From the NCBI GenBank assembly GCA_039944535.1, contig JBDUYP010000007.1:310001-374000 (forward strand): DNA of 64,000 bases, in the 5' to 3' direction. Positions 8,515 to 15,411 of the stretch are shown here, piece after piece. A program made the translations under genes and the position numbers. This DNA is from JAMZMI01 sp039944535. GTDB taxonomy: Bacteria > Bacteroidota > Bacteroidia > Cytophagales > Cyclobacteriaceae. Within the stretch, counting starts at the first letter, position 1, and each line of letters begins with the position of its first letter. The notes beneath the pieces are model-generated. The model made no database searches. It was not told where the DNA came from and saw only the letters and a list, made by a program, of their open reading frames with translations.

Positions 8515-8893
8515 TCTCAGATTTCAAATACTCAGATAAGGCTGCCGCATTATCGAAAACTTTTCCGTCCATCATTTTCACAATGGGCTTGAGAGGCTTT
8601 GATTCACCGATGCAGAGTAAGTGCGTGTTTTTTCTCTTCACGGCGCGGTTGAGTAGGGAAAGTGCCGGGCCAGGCGAAGTTTCAAATTTGTCGCAGATGA
8701 TCATGACTTCATCTGATTCATCCAGAAATCTCCTGGCATATTGCACTATCAGACTGTCGGAGAGGTTGTCCAGAGAAAAGCTGTCCGAACCTCCAATTAC
8801 CTCTTTCAGCGCAGATTCCAGCGATCCGTTAAAGTCGTATTTTTCAACACTCTCTGCGTAATTGATTATAAGATATGACACCTTTCTGCTCAT
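8507..8893 (-). CDS. Conserved-looking hypothetical protein, 128 aa
   Basis: Small soluble protein of unknown function. Predicted strands (KVSYLIINYA, EVMIICDKF, THLLCIGE) alternate with helices, consistent with an alpha/beta Rossmann-like or flavodoxin-like fold, but no nucleotide-binding signature is evident. There is no signal peptide or membrane segment. It is transcribed divergently from the MurF-like gene with only 27 nt between the starts, so the two share a control region and may be functionally linked. The downstream end overlaps the amidase gene tail to tail. Confidence 0.75.
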   Translation of the reverse strand: MSRKVSYLIINYAESVEKYDFNGSLESALKEVIGGSDSFSLDNLSDSLIVQYARRFLDESDEVMIICDKFETSPGPALSLLNRAVKRKNTHLLCIGESKPLKPIVKMMDGKVFDNAAALSEYLKSEIN

Positions 8894-8907
8894 AGCCGCC
8901 GTTCTGA

Positions 8908-8915
8908 TATATTTG
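8908..8915 (+). promoter_or_regulatory. Bacteroidota -7 box TATATTTG upstream of the MurF-like gene
   Basis: TATATTTG fits TANNTTTG and is separated from the ATG at 8921 by 5 nt, the same spacing as at the hemerythrin gene, again predicting a leaderless or near-leaderless mRNA. It lies in the 27-nt gap shared with the divergent 128-aa gene. A convincing -33 element was not found. Confidence 0.45.
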
Positions 8916-8920
8916 TAATA

Positions 8921-9667
8921 ATGGACAATTTCATTGAGTTTCTTTATTCTAAATTTTTACAAAGTGATGGTGCTTCTGTGGAGCCGAAGCAGGATCACAT
9001 GGTTTTTATTTTAGATGCCGAAGGCGAAAATACACAAGCTCAGGTGGATAGGGCGCTGGCTGCCGGTGCTTCATATGTGGTAGTTGGTGGATTGGGAAGG
9101 CAAACATCTGATAAAGTAATCTTATCAAAAACACCTGTGCTGGAGGCGCTGCGGGAGGTGGCCATATTTCATAGAAGCAGACATAAGCGGAAGGTTATAG
9201 CCGTCACCGGAGGGGCCAGACAGCAGGAAGTGATAAATGATCTGAGGGACGTTTTAAGTCAGAATTACATCGTCCAAACTTCCAAAGAGCAGTGTAATGA
9301 AGTGGAGGTGCTATTGGCGATTTTGGCTATCTACCCGCAAGTGGAAGTGACTATTATTGGGATGCAAGCTCAGAATCTGGGTGATGTTGCGGCGTTGTGC
9401 CAATTGGTGAAACCGCAATATGGTCTCGTGACACAGTTTGAAAATACTCACATGGAAGCGGAGGAATCACTCAGGGCTTATAGTGAGCTGCTCGACTATC
9501 TCAGAAAAACGGAAGGGACGCCCATTATCAACACGAATGATCCAAAACAACAAAACATGGCCCGAAGATTTCAGAATGCGATTCTCTATTCTGATGAACC
9601 TTCGAGCCACGAAAGTCAAACTTCAGATTTGACTGTGTCGGTGGGCAAGGCATTCAATATCCAATGA
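8921..9667 (+). CDS. Truncated MurF-like protein lacking the ATP-binding P-loop
   Basis: 248 residues that follow the order of MurF (UDP-MurNAc-tripeptide D-Ala-D-Ala ligase): an N-terminal substrate-domain-like part (residues 1-75, AGASYVVVGG), ALREVAIFHRS before the central domain, then VIAVTGGARQQEV (92-104), where MurF has VIAVTGSNGKTTT, and later GMQAQNLGDVAALCQLVKPQYGLVT, the equivalent of the MurF EMGA...GEI...PxxGxIT segment. The Walker-A Lys and Thr are absent, and the protein ends before the C-terminal domain, at about half of normal MurF length. It is probably a non-catalytic paralogue rather than a ligase. Two candidate roles are a regulator of the true MurF or a scaffold; both are inference. 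Confidence 0.75.
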   Translation: MDNFIEFLYSKFLQSDGASVEPKQDHMVFILDAEGENTQAQVDRALAAGASYVVVGGLGRQTSDKVILSKTPVLEALREVAIFHRSRHKRKVIAVTGGARQQEVINDLRDVLSQNYIVQTSKEQCNEVEVLLAILAIYPQVEVTIIGMQAQNLGDVAALCQLVKPQYGLVTQFENTHMEAEESLRAYSELLDYLRKTEGTPIINTNDPKQQNMARRFQNAILYSDEPSSHESQTSDLTVSVGKAFNIQ

Positions 9668-9688
9668 TAAAAGTCGGATAAGGCATTC

Positions 9689-10558
9689 CTATTTCTTGAG
9701 CTGAAATGCTCTGGAGATATTGAAGCCAAAATGAATATCACCGCCGAAAAAGTCGTTTTTGGTTTCGCCTACAAAACCCTTTTCTATCATGGCTGTGGCA
9801 TTGGAAAACTGAAGCTGGAAAACGTGCCCTCCTGTTTCTATATCCACCCCAAAGGCAATGGCATCCTGATACTGGTTGCCTTTATCTGATAGTTGGGGAA
9901 AATATTCTGCGTTTACAGTGAGTCTATTGGTGATTTTGTATCTGCCACCTATTCCCACAGCAAGCACATCGTTGCTCGTTTCGTCCAGTTCTATCAGGTT
10001 GTAATGGATGTAGGTTGGCGAGATTTGCAGTGATAGGGAGCTGTTAATTTTCCTTGCTATCAGAATCTGGTTTGTATAGGCAAGTTTGTCATTCAGGTTT
10101 GCTTTCACCCCATCAAATCTGTGAAGGGTTTTAGCCGTGATAGACGAAAACCACACCACACTTATAGGGATGTTTTTAATGCCCGTTTGTTGCTTGAGTA
10201 GTTTATATTTCACAAATCCGTCATAGGTTTTTTCAAACGAGTTTCGCCCCGCACCGAAAGTGAAGTTGTCCGAAAGGCTGTATTCCAGGGCTATCCGGAT
10301 ATTGGATTGGTCCAAACCCCAAAGCTCGTAGGAGCCGGAGTTTAGCGTCCCGAATCGATGTGAAATGATGAAGTCAAGATTGCCCTCGCGGCGTGTCTCC
10401 ACGCTGTGACCGTTGATGATCCGAGTGCCTTTGAAGCTAGATTGAGTAAAGGTCTGAGTTGGCTCTTGCTCATCTTCGAGCATGGAGAGCAGGTCGTCCT
10501 GAGCTATGAGCGAAAAGCATGTCAGCCCAAGAATGAGTACTAGCGAGTATTTGATCAT
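9689..10558 (-). CDS. DUF5777 family beta-barrel protein
   Basis: 289 residues with a clean signal peptide (MIKYSLVLILGLTCFSLIAQ) followed by alternating hydrophobic/polar strands typical of an outer-membrane barrel. RREGNLDFIISHRFGTLNSG and the following SxNFTFGAGRNSFEKTYDGFVKYKLL pattern match my recollection of the DUF5777 family, common in Bacteroidota beside YceI and cytochrome-like genes. It is the last gene of the sigma-linked unit and follows YceI by 3 nt. Its role is unknown; structural or pore-like functions are possible. Confidence 0.82.
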   Translation of the reverse strand: MIKYSLVLILGLTCFSLIAQDDLLSMLEDEQEPTQTFTQSSFKGTRIINGHSVETRREGNLDFIISHRFGTLNSGSYELWGLDQSNIRIALEYSLSDNFTFGAGRNSFEKTYDGFVKYKLLKQQTGIKNIPISVVWFSSITAKTLHRFDGVKANLNDKLAYTNQILIARKINSSLSLQISPTYIHYNLIELDETSNDVLAVGIGGRYKITNRLTVNAEYFPQLSDKGNQYQDAIAFGVDIETGGHVFQLQFSNATAMIEKGFVGETKNDFFGGDIHFGFNISRAFQLKK

Positions 10559-10561
10559 GAT

Positions 10562-11113
10562 TTATGAGCGTTCGAATGAAAACTGTGCTGTCACCAAAAC
10601 TTCTTCGGCGATGTTGCTGATGACCATTTTGGGGATATCGATATCATAATCGTCAACTTTTACCCAAAACTGTGTTCTGACGGATATTTTACCGCCTTCA
10701 GGTTTAAATGTGACCACTGTCTCAACGTCGTTGGTCACGCCATGGATAGACATCTTGCCACTTGCCGGGAATTGAAGCGAGTCTGTGATGTTGTCAAGTG
10801 CTGATGCATCGAACCCTTCCAGTTGGCCTGAAAATGAGGCCTTTGGGTGCTTGTCTGATTCCACATAGTTTTCGTTGAAATGCTCCTCCATCAGGGATTT
10901 TTCGAAATGGAAACCTTTCATTAACATGCTCACGGCTACCTTTCCATTTGATAAGTCGAGGACTGCTAAAGCCTGTTTATTTGTAGCTTCAATATCTTCT
11001 AGCGGAGCTTCTGAGAAAAAGTGTACTTTCCCGTTTCGGTCCATTAACCTTTGAGCGTTGGACATTGCCGGAAGGCATATTAGTATTATCAGTAGTGTTT
11101 TAATTTGTTTCAT
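10562..11113 (-). CDS. YceI family periplasmic protein
   Basis: 183 residues with an N-terminal signal peptide (MKQIKTLLIILICLPAMSNAQ). The body has the YceI lipocalin-like pattern: KVHFFSEAPLEDIEATNK, a long amphipathic run of strands, KHPKASFSGQLEG, MSIHGVTNDVETVVTF and the terminal VLVTAQFSFE. Structurally known family members bind polyprenyl chains such as isoprenoid quinones in a hydrophobic pocket. The gene overlaps the upstream OB-fold gene by 14 nt and is followed after 3 nt by DUF5777. A quinone- or lipid-binding role would suit the cytochrome-like protein in the same unit. Confidence 0.9.
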   Translation of the reverse strand: MKQIKTLLIILICLPAMSNAQRLMDRNGKVHFFSEAPLEDIEATNKQALAVLDLSNGKVAVSMLMKGFHFEKSLMEEHFNENYVESDKHPKASFSGQLEGFDASALDNITDSLQFPASGKMSIHGVTNDVETVVTFKPEGGKISVRTQFWVKVDDYDIDIPKMVISNIAEEVLVTAQFSFERS

Positions 11114-11489
11114 CTGTAATGATTTTTGAGTTGGTTAAAATGACATCCAGGAGGTAACCTGTGCAAAGTCCTTGCACTGTTAGGTTATTGCCTTCTTCAA
11201 TTTCTGTAGCTGGTTTGGTTTTAAATTCACATTGGACATAGCCAGATCCACCCTCCAGCAGAATGGAGTAAGGGGAGTCTCCCAGTATTTGCGCTACAGT
11301 TCCTGATACCGCTACGGTTTTACCAAGATATTGCTTATCAGCAGACTTTTCGTTGGATGCATAATGCTCAACCAGAGTCTTTGCCGGTACATAAATCGTG
11401 GAGGTTTCGGGGCTTTTTGATAAATAAATAACTCCTGCGATGACCACCGTGGCTATAAATATCAGGCCCGCTACCATTCTTTTACCCAT
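11100..11489 (-). CDS. OB-fold (tRNA_anti-like) membrane-anchored protein
   Basis: 129 residues: one N-terminal membrane helix (about 5-23, GLIFIATVVIAGVIYL), then LVEHYASNEKSADKQYLGKTVAVSGTV and a small five-strand barrel ending in EEGNNLTVQGLCTGYLLDVILTNSKI. This is the pattern of the tRNA_anti-like OB-fold family found in many Bacteroidota secreted proteins; despite the name these are not thought to bind tRNA. It probably faces the periplasm. It is translated in one unit between the SprB/cytochrome-like lipoprotein (4 nt upstream) and YceI (overlapping). Confidence 0.78.
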   Translation of the reverse strand: MGKRMVAGLIFIATVVIAGVIYLSKSPETSTIYVPAKTLVEHYASNEKSADKQYLGKTVAVSGTVAQILGDSPYSILLEGGSGYVQCEFKTKPATEIEEGNNLTVQGLCTGYLLDVILTNSKIITDETN

Positions 11490-11493
11490 TTAA

Positions 11494-12267
11494 TTAATTG
11501 TTTAAAGCCCCGTCGTTGACCCAGCAGGCAATTTCATCTATTTGGGATTGGGCCAATGAGCCAGACGGAGGCATAGTGCCTGCGGACGTTCGAGCGCGGA
11601 TTCTTGATGCGCTTGACACTATTCCAGTGGCTGAGCTTAAGTTGGGCGATTGAGAGCCATTGTGACAGCCGGATACAGCACAATTGGAAGTTATAATGGG
11701 TTCCACATGTGAGCTGAGAGTGATGCCTGTCAGGATTTTGACTTGCTGGGTTGTTTCGCAATCATTGGCATCAGAAACTGTTACCTGATAAGAACCGGTA
11801 GCCAGTCCATTGAATGAGCTTTCTGACACCTCAGGAGCTCCATCCAGCGAGTAGGTATAAGGCTCGGCTCCACCGGAAGCGGCGATGGTAATGGTGCCGT
11901 TGCTGCTGTCGCATCCAGAGTCGGTTTCGTCTATAGATGAGATAGCTACACCTCCAGCACTACTTACTGTTATCTCAGCCGTGACCGTACAGCCCGCATT
12001 GTCAGCTACTTCTGCGGTGAAAGTTCCTGAGCCAATTCCTGAAAAAGTTCCCGAGGTGTTTGCATCCATGTTTGGAAAGGAAAAAGAATAGGGTCCTTCT
12101 CCGCCGGTTGCTTCCAGCTGCACACTACCATCACTGGCTCCACAATTGGCGGAAGTGGAAGAACCGGTAAGAGAGAGGGTAGAGTCTGCACATTGATCGG
12201 GCAGTTTGACTTGCTCAGATTGACAGCCAAAGAAGATAAGAACTAATAGTCCGAATGGTTTTTTCAT
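11494..12267 (-). CDS. Lipoprotein with SprB-type repeats and a cytochrome-c-like heme motif
   Basis: 257 residues. The lipobox IFFGC places the lipidated cysteine at residue 15. Two SprB-like repeats follow, recognisable by CGASDGSVQLEATGGEGPYS and CDSSNGTITIAASGGAEPYT with VTVSDANDC. The C-terminal part contains NCAVSGCH (C196-x4-C201-H202), an expanded CxxxxCH heme-attachment motif as in some planctomycete/Bacteroidota cytochromes, and TMPPSG (Met232 as possible sixth ligand). The protein therefore looks like a surface or periplasmic heme lipoprotein carried on adhesin-like repeats. It follows the anti-sigma/barrel gene by 45 nt on the same strand. Confidence 0.82.
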   Translation of the reverse strand: MKKPFGLLVLIFFGCQSEQVKLPDQCADSTLSLTGSSTSANCGASDGSVQLEATGGEGPYSFSFPNMDANTSGTFSGIGSGTFTAEVADNAGCTVTAEITVSSAGGVAISSIDETDSGCDSSNGTITIAASGGAEPYTYSLDGAPEVSESSFNGLATGSYQVTVSDANDCETTQQVKILTGITLSSHVEPIITSNCAVSGCHNGSQSPNLSSATGIVSSASRIRARTSAGTMPPSGSLAQSQIDEIACWVNDGALNN

Positions 12268-12312
12268 GATAGTTTAGAGTTAAGGCAAGGACAAAAAAGT
12301 CCCTTGATTTGT

Positions 12313-13662
12313 TTAGTAGTTGTAGGGTTTAAAAAGTTTTCTGCGGTAGGTTAAGAGCACTCCAGAGCCGTGCAGGGAGACATTGCCCCATCCCACTTCG
12401 TCCATTGGGATCTGCACATAGGGCTCCACTCGAAAGGTGGTTTGAGTGTTTAGCTCGTATTCCCAGCCAAGTGACAGATCGGCTATTCTCCATTTAAGTG
12501 TTTCATTTTCACGGGTATTCCAACCTTCGCTGGCTCCAGGATTTGGTTGGTCGAACCGATAATAATAATACTGGTCCAGCAGAATGTATGTGCTGACCCC
12601 ACCAGCCACAATCAAGCTCCACTTATTCCTATCCAAAAGTCTATAAGACAATACGATCGGGATATCGATCACACGGCATGATCCATCTACTTCTGTAGGT
12701 ACCTCGCCATTGGTATAATAGGCCCAGTAGCCGGCAGGTGGCTTATATTGCTCTCCTGAGGCTATGTACTTTTTGTTGTTGTAAAACACGCCCAGTTCCA
12801 GGTGTGTTCGCGGAAGAAACTCCCAAAAAAGCTTGGCTCCCAGCTTACCAGTCGCCTTTTTTTCATTGGCCAACCCAAGACTATTGAAGTCAGGGGCAAA
12901 TGATAGCCCTACGGATATAGAGCGGTAGTTGAGCAAGTTTTGGTTTCTTGTTTTTTCCTCTAATGAATCTGACGGCACGGATGCCGGCTGCTGTAGCTTT
13001 TCAAGGTGAGGGATCGGTTTGTTGTCATCCAATGCTGTTTCAAGAGGAGGTTTTATAGAAGAAACCGAAGACCTTTTGTCAGCAATATTCGTATCGCTGA
13101 TCTGGTTGGTTGTGCGTTTTGAATCACCGGGCTTCAACGCGTTTTTATTGTCTGATCGTACTGATTTTGTGTTACCTGATGTTGTAACCTCCGGCTCCAC
13201 GGTCTTAGCGGATGATTCTAGTTTTATCGCCGGCTGAGTGGCCTGACTGATTTTTGTCTCTGCAGTTACTGTTTCCCCTTTTTCCGGAATCTCACAGATT
13301 TCTGCGATGGCTTCTGATGAAGTCTGGCAAGAATCAGGCTCAGTGATCCAAAGGGCTTGGTCTGCGTTGGTTACGTTCGGTGTGGTTTGCACAGTTTCAG
13401 CCGTGGTATTGGTTCTATCACCAGCTTCACTTACTTCAAAAAGAGGTCGTGCAAACCAGCCGATTATAAAGGCTACTACGGAACTAATGAGAAGAATAGC
13501 CAATCCCTTTTTCAGTGTGAGGTTAGACCATAGGTCATTCCCCAATCCTGCAGCGTTGAGCTTCTGCTCCATAAGTCTCCAGTCCTGCTCCACATTCGAT
13601 GAGTGCTCTACATCGAGATGTTTCCTGAAAAAGTTTTCTATATGCTTATTCTCCTCGCTCAT
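12313..13662 (-). CDS. Dual-membrane anti-sigma-like protein with an outer-membrane barrel
   Basis: 449 residues. A charged N-terminal cytoplasmic segment (1-50) is followed by one membrane helix (53-71, GLAILLISSVVAFIIGWF), about 170 residues rich in T, S, E, K and P with few hydrophobics (a likely extended periplasmic linker), and from about residue 240 a beta-barrel domain with many strands (SISVGLSFAPDF, HLELGVFYNNKKYIASG, KWSLIVAGGVSTYILLD, terminal VLLTYRRKLFKPYNY). This architecture corresponds to the dual membrane-spanning anti-sigma factors described in Bacteroides. It overlaps its sigma-factor gene by 4 nt, as expected for a cognate pair. Confidence 0.78.
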   Translation of the reverse strand: MSEENKHIENFFRKHLDVEHSSNVEQDWRLMEQKLNAAGLGNDLWSNLTLKKGLAILLISSVVAFIIGWFARPLFEVSEAGDRTNTTAETVQTTPNVTNADQALWITEPDSCQTSSEAIAEICEIPEKGETVTAETKISQATQPAIKLESSAKTVEPEVTTSGNTKSVRSDNKNALKPGDSKRTTNQISDTNIADKRSSVSSIKPPLETALDDNKPIPHLEKLQQPASVPSDSLEEKTRNQNLLNYRSISVGLSFAPDFNSLGLANEKKATGKLGAKLFWEFLPRTHLELGVFYNNKKYIASGEQYKPPAGYWAYYTNGEVPTEVDGSCRVIDIPIVLSYRLLDRNKWSLIVAGGVSTYILLDQYYYYRFDQPNPGASEGWNTRENETLKWRIADLSLGWEYELNTQTTFRVEPYVQIPMDEVGWGNVSLHGSGVLLTYRRKLFKPYNY

Positions 13663-14213
13663 TTTCTCTCTACTTCAAAATGTTCTTTGAGCAACTCCTG
13701 CAATTTTTTCTTTGCTTTGAAATAGTTGGACTTTGAAGTCCCTACATTGATCCCGAGCATTTCGGCAACCTCTTCATGCTTATATCCCTCTATAGCATGC
13801 AGATTGAAGACTGTTCGGTAGGCCAGAGGCAACTGGCGGATCACCTCAAGCATTTCGTCATAGCTGATATTGTCCAGCTGAGTTTCTTTTACAAGTTCTT
13901 TGATGCCCGCTTCGATTTCCATCTGCTCTATTCGCAGCTGGTTTTTCTTAATATGGTCGAGCGTGCAGTTGATCATAATCTGCCGAATCCATGGTTTAAA
14001 TGGCTTTTCGGCATCAAAAGACTTGATGTATTTAAATACCCTTAGAAACCCATCATTCATAATTTCTACAGCGTCTTCACGACTTTCGGCGTAGCGCATG
14101 CAAATACTTAGACAATAGCCATGAAACCCTTTATACAAGTCCCTTTGGGCTGTCCGCTTTTGCTTGCTACAGCCCCGGATTAGTTTGGCGATATCTAAAT
14201 TTTGTTGGTGCAA
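13659..14213 (-). CDS. ECF RNA polymerase sigma factor
   Basis: 184 residues with both sigma domains. Region 2 includes YKGFHGYCLSICMRYAESRE and FKPWIRQIMINCTLDHIKK, and region 4 includes IRQLPLAYRTVFNLHAIEGYKHEEVAEMLGI, a clear helix-turn-helix. It probably directs RNA polymerase to envelope-related promoters under control of the downstream membrane-spanning anti-sigma-like protein, and the genes to 9.7 kb may be its regulon. No ATG fits the start; TTG at 14213 gives the full region 2. The predicted operon order is sigma, anti-sigma, heme lipoprotein, OB, YceI, DUF5777. Confidence 0.9.
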   Translation of the reverse strand: MHQQNLDIAKLIRGCSKQKRTAQRDLYKGFHGYCLSICMRYAESREDAVEIMNDGFLRVFKYIKSFDAEKPFKPWIRQIMINCTLDHIKKNQLRIEQMEIEAGIKELVKETQLDNISYDEMLEVIRQLPLAYRTVFNLHAIEGYKHEEVAEMLGINVGTSKSNYFKAKKKLQELLKEHFEVERK

Positions 14214-14373
14214 TGCGAAGGATTCAATCCCTTATACTTATCCAGTACCCTGGGTTTGTGAGAAAAGGTTGCCTCGTCGAGAAAACTTTTTTCGACTATT
14301 ATTCCAAATCTTGCTTTGGAGTCTATTGGCACAAATTATTGTTAGTTTTATCAAAGTCAATAAAATCACACGA

Positions 14374-15030
14374 ATGAATATTTCTTTAATAATAGGTTTT
14401 CTTTCTGACCTCAAGAAACACAATAGCAAAGAGTGGATGGATGCCAATAAGCCAAAGTATCAGGAAGCGCGGGCAGAGTTTATCGGTTTTGTAGAGGCTT
14501 TACTGAAAGGTGTTGCTGCCTTTGATGATGGTGTTCTTGGGCTTGAACCAAAGAAATGTGTCTTCAGAATCAACCGGGATGTGAGGTTTAGCAAAAACAA
14601 AGATCCTTATAAAACCAATTTTGGAGCGGCGATGGGAGAAGGAGGGCGCCACGCCGGCAACCCGATTTACTACTTTCATCTGGAGCCGGGTAGGGCTTTT
14701 CTGGCGGGAGGGATGTACATGCCCGAGGCTGAGAGCTTGAAAAAAATCCGTCAGGAAGTAGATTACAACCCAGAGGAGCTGAAGAAAATAGTGGAGCAGA
14801 AGGACTTTGTAAAAGCTTTTGGAGCTATTCAGGGAGAAAGGTTGAAAACCGCACCAAAGGGATACCCAAAAGATCATCCGAATATTGAACTCCTGCAGCT
14901 CAAAAGCTTCATAGTGACGCATGATTTCACAGATTCAGATTTACAATCAAGCAACCTGTTGGAGAAGTCTTTGGGTCTGTATAAGATGATTAAGCCGTTC
15001 AACGATTATCTGTCTGTGGCGATCAGTTAA
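14374..15030 (+). CDS. DUF2461 / TIGR02453 family protein
   Basis: 218 residues. The sequence IIGFLSDLKKHNSKEWMDANK near the N terminus, KKCVFRINRDVRFSKNKDPYKTNFG in the middle (quoted in two parts by families as RDVRFSKDK/PYK), and FHLEPGRAFLAGGMYMP are diagnostic of the DUF2461 family. The biochemical role of the family is not established. The open frame extends upstream to 14164, but that extension overlaps the divergent sigma gene and is not protein-like; the ATG at 14374 starts at the conserved region. A tRNA gene follows. Confidence 0.88.
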   Translation: MNISLIIGFLSDLKKHNSKEWMDANKPKYQEARAEFIGFVEALLKGVAAFDDGVLGLEPKKCVFRINRDVRFSKNKDPYKTNFGAAMGEGGRHAGNPIYYFHLEPGRAFLAGGMYMPEAESLKKIRQEVDYNPEELKKIVEQKDFVKAFGAIQGERLKTAPKGYPKDHPNIELLQLKSFIVTHDFTDSDLQSSNLLEKSLGLYKMIKPFNDYLSVAIS

Positions 15031-15058
15031 AATTTTTATAAATATTTTGATTTGGCTA

Positions 15059-15089
15059 TTTGCAATAGTTACAAACTATACTACATTTG
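15059..15089 (+). promoter_or_regulatory. Promoter of the tRNA-Val gene
   Basis: TTTG at 15059-15062 and TACATTTG at 15082-15089 are separated by 19 nt, an exact match to the Bacteroidota primary-sigma consensus TTTG-N19-21-TANNTTTG. Initiation would fall near 15095, about 30 nt before the tRNA. This is the clearest promoter in the window and supports the taxonomic assignment. Confidence 0.75.
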
Positions 15090-15125
15090 CAATCCGTTTT
15101 TGAGGCCACTCAGAGACTTGAAAAT

Positions 15126-15200
15126 GGGTTCTTAGCTCAGTTGGTTCAGAGCACCTCGTTTACACCGAGGGGGTCGGGGGTTCGAATCCCTCAGGACCCA
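15126..15200 (+). tRNA. tRNA-Val (anticodon TAC)
   Basis: Complete 75-nt cloverleaf. The acceptor stem GGGTTCT pairs with AGGACCC with one T-G wobble, and the discriminator is A15200. The anticodon arm is CCTCG / TTTACAC / CGAGG with anticodon TAC at 15161-15163, reading valine codons. The T-arm holds GGTTCGAATCC. CCA is not encoded (the next bases are CTT) and must be added after transcription. It has its own promoter upstream and a hairpin terminator 10 nt downstream. Confidence 0.96.
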
Positions 15201-15209
15201 CTTTTTTTA

Positions 15210-15236
15210 CCCTTCCGATTCCGGGAGGGTTTTTTT
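15210..15236 (+). terminator. Intrinsic terminator of the tRNA-Val transcript
   Basis: CCCTTCC (15210-15216) pairs with GGGAGGG (15223-15229) with one T-G pair around GATTCC, followed directly by a run of seven T residues (15230-15236). It ends the tRNA transcript 10 nt after the mature 3' end. Confidence 0.75.
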
Positions 15237-15331
15237 ATGTTTTTTGATTGAGGGATGAGAACCCACGGGTCCGAAATCGGAGCGAAGCGTAGATTCACGA
15301 GGGGTCGTGCGGCAGGGCAGAGGGTACGAGT

Positions 15332-15348
15332 AATCCCTCAGGACCCAC
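15332..15348 (+). repeat. Second copy of the tRNA-Val 3' end (17 bp)
   Basis: The 17-base sequence AATCCCTCAGGACCCAC occurs at 15185-15201, covering the T-arm and acceptor 3' side of tRNA-Val, and again identically here, 147 bp downstream. GGGTCC at 15267-15272 could pair with GGACCC of this copy, so the stretch could be a decayed tRNA or an attachment-site remnant. The 130 bp between the copies contain no gene. Confidence 0.6.
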
Positions 15349-15358
15349 ATCAAACAGT

Positions 15359-15397
15359 AAAATCCCTGACATGAAAATGTCAGGGATTTTTGTTTTT
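15359..15397. terminator. Strong hairpin terminator after the permease gene
   Basis: AAAATCCCTGACAT (15359-15372) and ATGTCAGGGATTTT (15377-15390) form a perfect 14-bp stem with a GAAA loop. A/T-rich flanks give a U-tract in both directions, so it can terminate the minus-strand permease gene ending at 15412 and any readthrough from the tRNA side. Confidence 0.75.
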
Positions 15398-15411
15398 AAA
15401 AGGATCCTATC

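Noticed and set aside
14164..14373. N-terminal extension of the DUF2461 gene
   Set aside because: It overlaps the divergent sigma-factor gene and lacks protein-like character; conserved sequence begins at the ATG at 14374.
15249..15349. A second functional tRNA gene next to tRNA-Val
   Set aside because: Only the 3' end and part of the acceptor pairing are present; no anticodon arm or D-arm can be formed.
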